A stretch of 43,963 nt of DNA from a bacterium (lineage in GTDB: Bacteria > Spirochaetota > UBA4802 > UBA5550), in the NCBI GenBank assembly GCA_024224995.1, contig JAAENB010000743.1, positions 1 to 43,963 of the forward strand, in the 5' to 3' direction. Under the pieces are notes generated by a model. It searched no databases. It was not told the origin of the DNA and was given only the letters and a program-made list of their open reading frames with translations. Below, piece after piece: positions 22,217-30,998 of the stretch. The position numbers and the translations under genes were made by a program. Position 1 is the stretch's first letter, and each line of letters begins with the position of its first letter.

Positions 22217-25200
22217 ATGGAAAAAATATTAAATTATACTCTTCTTGAAAAGATTGAAGAAACCCGGGGATCGTTAATATACCGGGGGGGTAAAGAAAAT
22301 GAAGATAAAACAGTTATTATTAAGGTGTTCAAATCCGCTTCACCAACGCGCACGGAAATTGCCCGGTTTCGGCAGGAATATGAAATAATCAAAAAGATTG
22401 ATATAGACGGTGCCATTAAAACCCATGATATCTTGGAAGTTGACGGCACCATAGCCCTGGTTCTTGAAGATTTCGACGGTGTTTCATTAAAAAAAATACT
22501 GGAAGAAAAAAAGATCGATGTCACTTTATTTTTAACAATAGCCATAAAACTCGCCAGTGCCCTTGGCCACCTTCATAAAGAAAAGATTGTACATAAGGAT
22601 ATCAAACCGCATAACTTACTATTTAATGCCGCTACGGAAGAGCTGAAAATCGCGGACTTCGGCATATCGAATGAAATAACTCACGAGAATAACGAGGTAT
22701 ATAATCCCGACGTAATAGAAGGCACACTTGCATACATGTCCCCTGAACAAACGGGCCGCATGAACCGGGAGCTGGATTACCGGACCGATATGTATTCCCT
22801 GGGAATAAGCTTTTATGAGATGTTAACGGGAAGTATTCCTTTTAAGTCAAAAGATCCAATGGAGATCATTCATCATCATATTGCCATAGAAGAGAGCCCC
22901 CCAGCGGAATATGATCCATCAATCCCAACAATGATATCGAACATAGTTCTTAAATTATTATCAAAAATGCCCGAAGAGAGATATCAGAATTGTTTTGGGC
23001 TCATGAGAGATCTTCAAGAGTGCCAAAAGCAGCTGGAAACAACAGGACAAATAAACGAATTTGAGCCCGGAAAAAATGATATCTCACCGATGTTCACGGT
23101 TCCCCATATACTGGTAGGCCGGGAGAGAGAAATAAATATGCTCATAAGCACAGCCGGGCGGGCCTGTTCTGCCGGGCAGTGCCGGGAAATGCTGTTGGTT
23201 TCCGGGAATCCCGGAACTGGAAAATCTGCCCTTATTAATGAGATTCACCGGTCCATTATGCCAAAACGGGGTTATTTTATACCGGGAAAATTTGACCAGT
23301 TTAGAAAAGATGTGCCCTACAGCGCACTTGTTCAGGCCTTCCGGGAGCTGGTAACCCGGATCCTTTCGGAGAACAGCGAAATGATAGAAGAGTGGAAGCA
23401 GCGCTTATTAAAAGCCCTGGGTCCAAACGGCAAAGTTATTACCGATGTAATCCCTGAAATAGAACTGGTAATCGGGGAACAGCCCGCAATACCGGAGCTT
23501 GAGCCGGAGCAAAATCAGAACAGGTTCAACTATGTGTTTCGCAGCTTTGTTGGGGTGATTGCCGCGAAGGACCACCCGGTAGTGCTTTTCCTTGATGATC
23601 TTCAGTGGGCGGATACGGCAAGTTTGAATGTAATAAACCTGCTCATAACGGACAGAGACATACAATATTTTTTAGTAATAGGCGCGTACCGGGACAATGA
23701 AGTGGATGAATCTCATTCCCTGGTAATGACCCTGAGCGCCATAGAGGACGCGGGAGTCGTCGTTAATTCAATTCACCTGGATATCCTGGCAATAGAACAG
23801 GTGAATGAAATGGTCTCACACTTTTTGCAGTGTCATACGCGGGATTCCCAGTCCCTGGCAGAGCTGGTACACCGGAAAACAAACGGGAATCCTTTTTTTG
23901 TAAACCAGTTTATGAAAACCCTGTACGATGAGAACCTGGTCTCCCTGGACCCCGCACGCGGGTGGTTATGGGATGTTGCGGGGATTGAAAAACTGCAAAT
24001 TACCGACAATGTCGTGGAGCTCATGGCCCGGAATATTGCGAAGCTTTCTCAGAAAACCAGGGAGGTTTTGAAAATTGGAGCCTGTTTCGGCAGCCGGTTT
24101 AACCTGGAGAATGCGGCCGAGATTTACGAACGATCTATAGAAGAGTCGCTTGATGATATTACTCCCGCCCTCAACAATGATATGTTGAAAACAGCGGATG
24201 ACCGGTATATTTTTCAACACGACCGGATTCAGGAAGCAGCCTATTCACTGGTCCCGGAAGAGGAAAAAGAAAGGATCCACTACAAAATCGGAAAAATACT
24301 GCTGGAAAGAACTCCCGAAGAACACCTGCATGATGATATCCTTACTATTGTTGATCAGCTTAACGCGGGAAGAATGTTGATAGGATCGGAAGAGGAAAAA
24401 GCCGCGCTGGCGGAGTTGAACCTGCGAGCCGGAAACAAGGCAAAGGCTTCTGCCGCGTATAAATCGGCGTTAGTTTATTTTCAAACCGGCATAACCCTGG
24501 TTCAAAACGAGCGCGGGTCTTCCCGGCAGGACCAATACAGCTTGATCCTGTCACTCTATACCGAATCCGCGGAAGCGGCATATCTCAATTCCGATTACGA
24601 AGCCATGGAACGGTTTTCAACGGAGGTGCTGGATCGTGCTCAATCTCTTGCTGATACGGTAAAAATATATGAGACCGGCATGCGAGCCTGCATGGCGCAA
24701 AACAAGCTTGTTGAGGCAAAAAATATTGGCATAAACGCGTTAAAACAGTATGGGATCGGGTTTCCTAAAAACCCGGGCATGGTTCATATTGTTTTTGGTC
24801 TCATAAAATTGAATGCAGCCCTTATTGGAAAGAATAGCGAAACCTTACTCAGCCTTCCGCTTATGAAAGATCCGAAAATGAATGATGTGATTCGCTTGCT
24901 TGCCGGCATTGGCGGGGCGGCATACTGGGCAGAGCCAAACCTGCTCCCCCTGGTGGTATTTAAATTAATCGAAATAACAATTAAATATGGGAACAGCAGC
25001 GAGTCTCCCTACGCCTATTGCGCCTATGGATTAATTCTTTGTACAATTGGGAAGATCGATTCGGGATATGAATTTGGAAAACTCGGGGTAAAGCTTATCG
25101 AGCGTATGAGCCTGAAAGATAAAAAACAACGGGTGATTTTTTTAATGGAGGGCCTGGTACGGCACTGGAAAGAACATCAGCGTGATACCATAGAAGCCCT

Positions 25201-27433
25201 CCTTACGGGGTTTCAAATGAGCCTGGAAATTGGAGACCTGGAATTCGCGGGCCACTGCGCGGTGGTGATTTGCGGAAATAAGTATTTTGGAGCCCTGGAA
25301 CTGGGCAGCCTGGAACGGGAACTGGTTGAATACAGTGCTATTCTGGAAAAGATAAATCAAAAAACCCAGCTTCAGGTGATTAAGTTATACCACCAGGTAG
25401 TGGCAAATCTTTTGGGTACGGATACGGAGCCATGCCGGGTAAAAGGAAATATCTATGATGAAGACGAAATGCTGCCGCTTCATACGAAAGCCCATGACGG
25501 GGCTGCTGTCGCTTCTTTATATCTTAATAAATGCGTACTCTGTTATTTGTTTGATGAATACGAATTGGCCCTTGACCATGTACGGTCTGCCGAAAAAAAT
25601 CTGGACGCCATGCAGGGAACCTATGGATATACGCAATTCTTTTTTTATGAGTCATTGATCCGCCTGGCGCTCCACAATACACTCTCATGGTTTGACCGGA
25701 AAAAAAATCTAAAAAGGATTTCTCACAATCAAAAAAAAATAAAAAAGTGGATGGGCCATAATCCGGCTAATCAATCCAATAAATTTTACCTGGTAGAAGC
25801 CGAACGGATGAGCGTACAGGGAAGAACAGAGGAGGCTGTACGCTATTTTAAGAAGTCAATTGAATTTGCCCGTGAAAACGGGTTTCTCCAGGAAGAAGGC
25901 ATCGCGAATGAACGCGCGGCACGATTCTGGCTAAAAAACAATAATCAAATCTATGCCGGAACGCATCTGAAGGCAGCGTATGGTTGTTTCGACAGGTGGG
26001 GCGCTGCTGCAAAGAGGGCGCAGCTTGAAGAAAAATACGGGAACCTGTTCAGTAAACCAATAAGCATGCAGGCGGCGTTAGCCGGTGGAGAAGACTCAAT
26101 CTCAGACAGTTCTTCATACACCGGCATTACTACCAGGAGCAGCACTGAAACCCTTGATCTCTCCACGGTAATGAAGGCAGCCCAGGCCATTTCCGGAGAG
26201 ATCGTCCTTGAAAAACTGCTGGAAAAGATGATGACCATACTGCTGGAAAACGCGGGCGCGCAAAAAGGATTTCTCATTCTCAAAAACGAAACCAACAATG
26301 CCCTGTATATAGAAGCCGCAGGGGGAGTCAATAAAGAGATCAGGGTGCTTGAATCGATCCCGCCGGAAAATACCGATGCTCTTTCAATCGCCATAGTGAA
26401 TTATGTTCACAAGAGTAAAAAGAATGTAGTGCTGCACAACGCCAGTGAGGAAGGCAGGTTCACGGGAGATCCGTATGTGGAAAAGAACAGACCCAAATCG
26501 ATCATTTGCGTGCCCATAATTCATAAAGGTGAAATCTCCGGACTTATTTACCTTGAGAATAATCTCACCACAAACGCCTTTACCCCTGAAAGAGTGGAAC
26601 TCTTGCGGCTGTTGTCGTCGCAGGCAGCCATATCTATTGAGAATGCCCGCCTGGTCGCCCACCGGGAAGACTCAGCGAAATTGAAAAAGGAAATGGAAAT
26701 CGCGGCAAATATTCAGACCGGGCTTTTGCCCCGGAATCCGGAAATTAAGGATTACGAGATATCTGCCTATTTGAAACCGGCAGACGATGTGGGCGGGGAT
26801 TACTATGATATAATAAATGTGGAAGACAGGGATTGGATCGTGATTGGTGATGTTGCCGGCCATGGCGTGCCTGCGGGACTTATTATGATGATGGTACAAA
26901 CCGCTATTCATACGGTTATAACGCAGCATCCCAATCTTTCACCAGCTGAATTATTAATGATAATAAACAAAGTTATTAAAAAAAATATTGTTCGACTCAA
27001 CGAAGACAAATATATGACCATTACCGTATTCGCGGCGCATGAAAACGGGGAATTTATTTTTTCCGGTTTACACCGGGATATACTCATATTTCGCGCGCAG
27101 TCAAACACGGTAGAACCGGTAAAGACCCAGGGCATGTGGATTGGCATGTTCTATGATATCGATGAGAGTTTGAAAAATGACAGTTTTTTTCTAAATCCCG
27201 GCGATACCATGCTGGTCTGTACTGATGGAATAACAGAGGCATGGCGAAAAGGGAGCATCAAGAATAATAGAGATCCGAAAACGGATATGTTTGGCGAGAA
27301 AAAGCTTACCGATGATTTTTCCAGGTTGGGGAAGGGGCCGCTTGAAGAAATAAAAAACGGGATACTTGCGGAATTGGAAGAATACCAGTGTACGGATGAT
27401 GTTACCCTGGTTCTGCTTCGGAGATTACCTTAA
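22217..27433 (+). CDS. Giant Ser/Thr kinase - AAA ATPase - GAF - SpoIIE (PP2C) signalling protein
   Basis: 1738 aa. Residues ~5-270 are a eukaryotic-type kinase: VIIKVFK with the ATP lysine, catalytic loop IVHKDIKPHNLLF (HKD in place of HRD), IADFGIS, MSPEQ. Residues ~295-560 are an AAA_16-type ATPase with Walker A SGNPGTGKSALI and a Walker B-like VVLFLDDLQWAD. A long helical TPR-like region follows to ~1290, then a GAF domain (~1310-1470) and a C-terminal SpoIIE/PP2C phosphatase (VGGDYYDIINVEDRDWIVIG, DVAGHGVPAGL, CTDGITEA, CTDDVTLV). In the better-known multi-kinase proteins the C-terminus is a histidine kinase; here a kinase and a Ser/Thr phosphatase share one chain. No transmembrane segment, so it is cytosolic. 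A likely output is dephosphorylation of an anti-sigma antagonist, but none is encoded nearby. Confidence 0.9.
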   Translation: MEKILNYTLLEKIEETRGSLIYRGGKENEDKTVIIKVFKSASPTRTEIARFRQEYEIIKKIDIDGAIKTHDILEVDGTIALVLEDFDGVSLKKILEEKKIDVTLFLTIAIKLASALGHLHKEKIVHKDIKPHNLLFNAATEELKIADFGISNEITHENNEVYNPDVIEGTLAYMSPEQTGRMNRELDYRTDMYSLGISFYEMLTGSIPFKSKDPMEIIHHHIAIEESPPAEYDPSIPTMISNIVLKLLSKMPEERYQNCFGLMRDLQECQKQLETTGQINEFEPGKNDISPMFTVPHILVGREREINMLISTAGRACSAGQCREMLLVSGNPGTGKSALINEIHRSIMPKRGYFIPGKFDQFRKDVPYSALVQAFRELVTRILSENSEMIEEWKQRLLKALGPNGKVITDVIPEIELVIGEQPAIPELEPEQNQNRFNYVFRSFVGVIAAKDHPVVLFLDDLQWADTASLNVINLLITDRDIQYFLVIGAYRDNEVDESHSLVMTLSAIEDAGVVVNSIHLDILAIEQVNEMVSHFLQCHTRDSQSLAELVHRKTNGNPFFVNQFMKTLYDENLVSLDPARGWLWDVAGIEKLQITDNVVELMARNIAKLSQKTREVLKIGACFGSRFNLENAAEIYERSIEESLDDITPALNNDMLKTADDRYIFQHDRIQEAAYSLVPEEEKERIHYKIGKILLERTPEEHLHDDILTIVDQLNAGRMLIGSEEEKAALAELNLRAGNKAKASAAYKSALVYFQTGITLVQNERGSSRQDQYSLILSLYTESAEAAYLNSDYEAMERFSTEVLDRAQSLADTVKIYETGMRACMAQNKLVEAKNIGINALKQYGIGFPKNPGMVHIVFGLIKLNAALIGKNSETLLSLPLMKDPKMNDVIRLLAGIGGAAYWAEPNLLPLVVFKLIEITIKYGNSSESPYAYCAYGLILCTIGKIDSGYEFGKLGVKLIERMSLKDKKQRVIFLMEGLVRHWKEHQRDTIEALLTGFQMSLEIGDLEFAGHCAVVICGNKYFGALELGSLERELVEYSAILEKINQKTQLQVIKLYHQVVANLLGTDTEPCRVKGNIYDEDEMLPLHTKAHDGAAVASLYLNKCVLCYLFDEYELALDHVRSAEKNLDAMQGTYGYTQFFFYESLIRLALHNTLSWFDRKKNLKRISHNQKKIKKWMGHNPANQSNKFYLVEAERMSVQGRTEEAVRYFKKSIEFARENGFLQEEGIANERAARFWLKNNNQIYAGTHLKAAYGCFDRWGAAAKRAQLEEKYGNLFSKPISMQAALAGGEDSISDSSSYTGITTRSSTETLDLSTVMKAAQAISGEIVLEKLLEKMMTILLENAGAQKGFLILKNETNNALYIEAAGGVNKEIRVLESIPPENTDALSIAIVNYVHKSKKNVVLHNASEEGRFTGDPYVEKNRPKSIICVPIIHKGEISGLIYLENNLTTNAFTPERVELLRLLSSQAAISIENARLVAHREDSAKLKKEMEIAANIQTGLLPRNPEIKDYEISAYLKPADDVGGDYYDIINVEDRDWIVIGDVAGHGVPAGLIMMMVQTAIHTVITQHPNLSPAELLMIINKVIKKNIVRLNEDKYMTITVFAAHENGEFIFSGLHRDILIFRAQSNTVEPVKTQGMWIGMFYDIDESLKNDSFFLNPGDTMLVCTDGITEAWRKGSIKNNRDPKTDMFGEKKLTDDFSRLGKGPLEEIKNGILAELEEYQCTDDVTLVLLRRLP

Positions 27434-27509
27434 TTCTCTTGACAATGTACGATAGTGAATAAAGATGTGGGTCTTATTTCTATGGATTTAGACGCTGAGG
27501 ATCGGCATA

Positions 27510-29003
27510 ATGAAAGATGAATTCCGGAAAACAATTCTCCTTGTTGAAGATGAAGCGATTATTGCAATTGCTGAGGCCAGGTCGATCAGGAGTTTCGGCT
27601 ATGAAGTAATTACAACGTATACCGGAGAGGAAGCGGTAAACAGGGCCATTGAAGATGAGACAATAGACCTGGTTCTCATGGATATCGATCTGGGGGAGGG
27701 GATAACCGGACCGGAAGCGGCAGAACAGATCCTGAACAAGAGGAATCTTCCAATAGTGTTCCTTACCTCCCACGCTGAAAAAGAATATGTCGACAAAGTA
27801 AAGAAAATCACCCGCTATGGGTATGTACTCAAAAATTCAGGGGATTTTGTGCTTCAATCTTCCATTGAAATGGCTTTTGAGCTTTTTAGCTCCTATACAA
27901 TGACAGAGGAGAGTGAGAATAAATTCAGAAGTTCCGTGGAAAACGGTTCTGTTGGGGGAACTACAGGCACCAGTGACTGCAGGCTAGTTGAAGCGGCCCT
28001 TGTTGAGAGTAAACAAAAGTTCGATGAACTTGTTGCCAGGATCCCGGTTGGCGTTTACCGCTTTCATGTGGACGCCTCGGGAAAGTGGATCAATGATTAT
28101 GTGAGTCCCCGGTATGGTGAAATATTCAACCTTTCTGTGGAAGATTTGCTTAATAATGTATTTTCTGCCATTGATTACGCTCATCCGGAAGATCGTGAGG
28201 ATTTGATCCAAACCATCACCGATGCTGTTGCGGAGGAGAAACATTTTATGCATTTGGGGCGTTACCTCATTAGAGGTGAAACGCGCTGGATTCATGCTGA
28301 GTCATATCCAACAAAATTGAATACGGGACTCGTTAACTGGGACGGCATAATTCAGGATGTTACCGAACGCGCGGAGGCGGAAGAGCGTATCAAAAGACTC
28401 TTGCTGGAAAAAGAACTTCTTCTCCGGGAAGTTCACCACCGTGTCAAAAATAATCTAGCGACAATTATAAGCTTACTGAGCCTGCAGTCAAACCAGGTGA
28501 AGAACCCGGAAACGACCGAAGCCTTCCGGAGTGTGGAAGGCCGCATTCGGAGTATGCTGCTGGTATATAATAAATTGAACCACTCCGGAAATTTTAAAAC
28601 CATCTCCGTGCAGGAGTATCTCACCGTACTTATCGATGAGATCATAAGAGATTTCCCAAATTCAGAGGACGTGAAAATTGAAAAACATATTGAAGATTTT
28701 AATCTTGAAGTAAAAACGATCTCTATTCTTGGCATTATCGTAAATGAACTTTTGACAAATACAATGAAGCACGCCTTTACGGGGATTGCCCATGGAATTA
28801 TCCGGGTATCGGCATCGGCAGCCGGTAATCACGCGGTTATCAGTGTTGAGGACAACGGAAGAGGGCTGCCGGAATCAATTGATATTAAATCATCCACGGG
28901 GTTTGGGCTCAACCTTGTTGAGGCTCTTTCCGGACAGCTTGGCGGCAGTTTCCGGATTGAACGCAGCAAGGGAACAAAATTTACAATAACGTTCGATATA
29001 TAA
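27510..29003 (+). CDS. Response regulator-PAS-histidine kinase hybrid (HisKA_2 type)
   Basis: 497 aa. The N-terminal receiver domain has the acidic pair in LLVEDE, phosphoacceptor Asp58 in LVLMDID, and the Thr and Lys of FLTSH and YVLKNSG. A PAS domain follows at about 170-300 (IPVGVYRFHVDASGKWINDY, ending GIIQDVTERAEAEERI). The transmitter is of the HisKA_2 family, REVHHRVKNNLATIISLLSL, with His309/His310 as phosphoacceptor. The ATPase domain has NELLTNTMKHAF, VEDNGRGLP and GFGLNLVEALSGQLGG. It is cytosolic. The receiver-first order suggests the kinase is controlled by an upstream kinase. An SD-like GAGGA precedes the ATG, and a TTGACA lies at 27439-27444. Confidence 0.9.
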   Translation: MKDEFRKTILLVEDEAIIAIAEARSIRSFGYEVITTYTGEEAVNRAIEDETIDLVLMDIDLGEGITGPEAAEQILNKRNLPIVFLTSHAEKEYVDKVKKITRYGYVLKNSGDFVLQSSIEMAFELFSSYTMTEESENKFRSSVENGSVGGTTGTSDCRLVEAALVESKQKFDELVARIPVGVYRFHVDASGKWINDYVSPRYGEIFNLSVEDLLNNVFSAIDYAHPEDREDLIQTITDAVAEEKHFMHLGRYLIRGETRWIHAESYPTKLNTGLVNWDGIIQDVTERAEAEERIKRLLLEKELLLREVHHRVKNNLATIISLLSLQSNQVKNPETTEAFRSVEGRIRSMLLVYNKLNHSGNFKTISVQEYLTVLIDEIIRDFPNSEDVKIEKHIEDFNLEVKTISILGIIVNELLTNTMKHAFTGIAHGIIRVSASAAGNHAVISVEDNGRGLPESIDIKSSTGFGLNLVEALSGQLGGSFRIERSKGTKFTITFDI

Positions 29004-29092
29004 TACAAATTTTTCAGCGCAGCACAGCACCTCATTAATCACACCATGCCGGGAATGGCTGAATTTTTTCCGGAATGAATTTTCCTATTCTC

Positions 29093-29121
29093 TTGACAAT
29101 GGTCTCTTTTTCATATAAACT
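29093..29121 (+). promoter_or_regulatory. Candidate promoter of the YD/RHS-like gene
   Basis: TTGACA at 29093-29098 and TAAACT at 29116-29121 with 17-nt spacing (or TATAAA at 29114, spacing 15). The same heptadecamer-like context TTCTCTTGACAATG precedes the histidine kinase gene at 27434-27447, so both genes may share promoter features. Confidence 0.45.
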
Positions 29122-29153
29122 AAGGCAGGGGAAAATAATTGGGGAAAATAATT

Positions 29154-30998
29154 ATGAAATTAACTAATATTTTAATCATCCTGTTCGCGATCGTTTTTTT
29201 GCTGCCTGCCCACCGTACACAGGCCCGGAGTTCCTGTGAAATCAGGCTCGACCCGGAGATCGACAAACGGGAAGAGAAAATCAACCGGGAAATTATAAAG
29301 AAAAATAAGATCGTCCAGTGCAATATATATACGAGTGAAATTGACTCCCGTGGTTTGGCACATAAAAAATTCGCCGGGTATATACGGTTTAATCATAAGG
29401 GACAGATCGTGGAAAAACTGTTGTTGAGTCCTCAAATAGAAATAAGCAGAGTTCTGTATGAATATTCCGCAGCAGGCAATATTGTCAAAAAGCACGAGGA
29501 TAATTCCAACCGCGAATATATCTATGACAGCAGCAATAACCTGGTAGAAGAGAACGGATATTATTCAGGTTCATTAGCGTATACGTACCTGTATACGTAT
29601 ACTGACTCAGGGGGATTATTGCAAAAGACCAGTAAGCGGGGTGATGAGAAGTCTGTCCTGGAAACGTATGAGTATAACAAGCAGGGAAAGATCTTGAAAG
29701 AATTCTCCTATTATGAAGGGGGAAAAAAGATTGATGCGGTATATGAGTATAACAGGGAAGGGAAATTAGAAAACAGGATAGAATATGGACGTAATGGAGC
29801 TGTCCGGGAACGGCAGGTCTACCGGTATCCCCATGAGGGACGCCGGAGAGCTGTTACTTTATTTCAGGCCTATAGTCCTTCTACATACTCGGTGACTGAA
29901 TATAGTCCTTACGGTAATATAATAAAAGAGTATTTTGCCGAACGAAACGGATCAATCAATGCGAGTGTTTTGTATTTCTACGACAGCCGCGATAATTTTA
30001 TTAAAACGAAATTATATAAATTTAAAAAAAAGAGCGGGTTATTGCCTCTTGAAGAGTATGTATTTAATAAAAAAAATATACTGGAGGCGGTTATTTTCTT
30101 TAATTTCCGGACCAGGAAGCCTGAGATAAAACAGGAATATGAGTATTTAACCGAATCAAAAACTCCCTGGAAAAAATCCCGGAAGGGGATCAAATACCTG
30201 GTAATTAATAAAGGGAGGGGATTTCTTCCGAAAAAAAATGATACGGTACGGTATTATTTGACCGGGTATTCAAATTCCGGTGATATAGCCAACGCCGGTT
30301 CGAGTTTTAAATTAAAATCAGCAGTCCTGGTCCGGAGGAACAGGAACAGCGTATTGAGTCAGATTAATATTCCCCTGAGAAAAGGCATGGTTGTCTATTT
30401 GAAATTACCGGGAAAAAATAGATACAAGCAGCTCATTGTCTCAGGCGTATTGTTTTCCAAAAAAAGAGAAAAAGAATTAGGAAAAGTTTTTTATAAAAAA
30501 TCGGAGAAGGAGCTGACACGGCTGTCGAAAAAGATTTTTACGGCATTGAAAAGAAAAGAATTTTTACCGTTCCTGAGGTGCCTGCCCTCGGAAAATGATG
30601 TAATTGCCTTTCAAACAAGAATGAGAAAGGATCTCTGCGCCACCGGTTCCCGAAGAGGATACGTGAAACTCTCCGGAAACTATCCCATGGAGATGATGCG
30701 GAAACAGTATGATCTGAGCATGCGTGAAATGGAAAAAAGGTTTCATGCTTTTCAAAAAAAGGTCGCTTCCCGGAAGGGCATAAAATGGAGCGATATTAAA
30801 TATCATAAATCGGTGATGCGGGATATTGAGCCTGGTGATTTCAAGAAAGATATAATGGACGCTGAAGTTTATTTGATCTTTTCACATAAAAACAAATTAT
30901 ATACGATTGAGATCGACAATTGCCTTCGATTTAATGGAGTGTGGAAGGCGGGATCATCGCCCCGCTGGCGGGGGGAGTATCGCGAAGGGGACTTGTAG
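29154..30998 (+). CDS. Secreted protein with YD/RHS-like repeats
   Basis: 614 aa from ATG 29154; a TTG at 29139 is less likely because GGGG just after it serves as the ribosome-binding site. The signal peptide is MKLTNILIILFAIVFLLPAH, cleaved near TQARS. Residues ~75-320 contain repeats of about 20 residues in the pattern Y-x-Y-[DN]-x-x-G-x-[IL], e.g. YEYSAAGNIVKKHEDNSN, YIYDSSNNLVEENGYY, YEYNKQGKILKEFSYYEG. These are like the YD repeats of RHS or toxin-shell proteins but few in number and without a toxin domain. The C-terminal part is basic and lacks repeats. It may be a periplasmic or outer-surface protein. The stop codon abuts the GTG start of the next histidine kinase, so the two are co-transcribed and this could be a sensory accessory protein. 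Confidence 0.65.
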   Translation: MKLTNILIILFAIVFLLPAHRTQARSSCEIRLDPEIDKREEKINREIIKKNKIVQCNIYTSEIDSRGLAHKKFAGYIRFNHKGQIVEKLLLSPQIEISRVLYEYSAAGNIVKKHEDNSNREYIYDSSNNLVEENGYYSGSLAYTYLYTYTDSGGLLQKTSKRGDEKSVLETYEYNKQGKILKEFSYYEGGKKIDAVYEYNREGKLENRIEYGRNGAVRERQVYRYPHEGRRRAVTLFQAYSPSTYSVTEYSPYGNIIKEYFAERNGSINASVLYFYDSRDNFIKTKLYKFKKKSGLLPLEEYVFNKKNILEAVIFFNFRTRKPEIKQEYEYLTESKTPWKKSRKGIKYLVINKGRGFLPKKNDTVRYYLTGYSNSGDIANAGSSFKLKSAVLVRRNRNSVLSQINIPLRKGMVVYLKLPGKNRYKQLIVSGVLFSKKREKELGKVFYKKSEKELTRLSKKIFTALKRKEFLPFLRCLPSENDVIAFQTRMRKDLCATGSRRGYVKLSGNYPMEMMRKQYDLSMREMEKRFHAFQKKVASRKGIKWSDIKYHKSVMRDIEPGDFKKDIMDAEVYLIFSHKNKLYTIEIDNCLRFNGVWKAGSSPRWRGEYREGDL

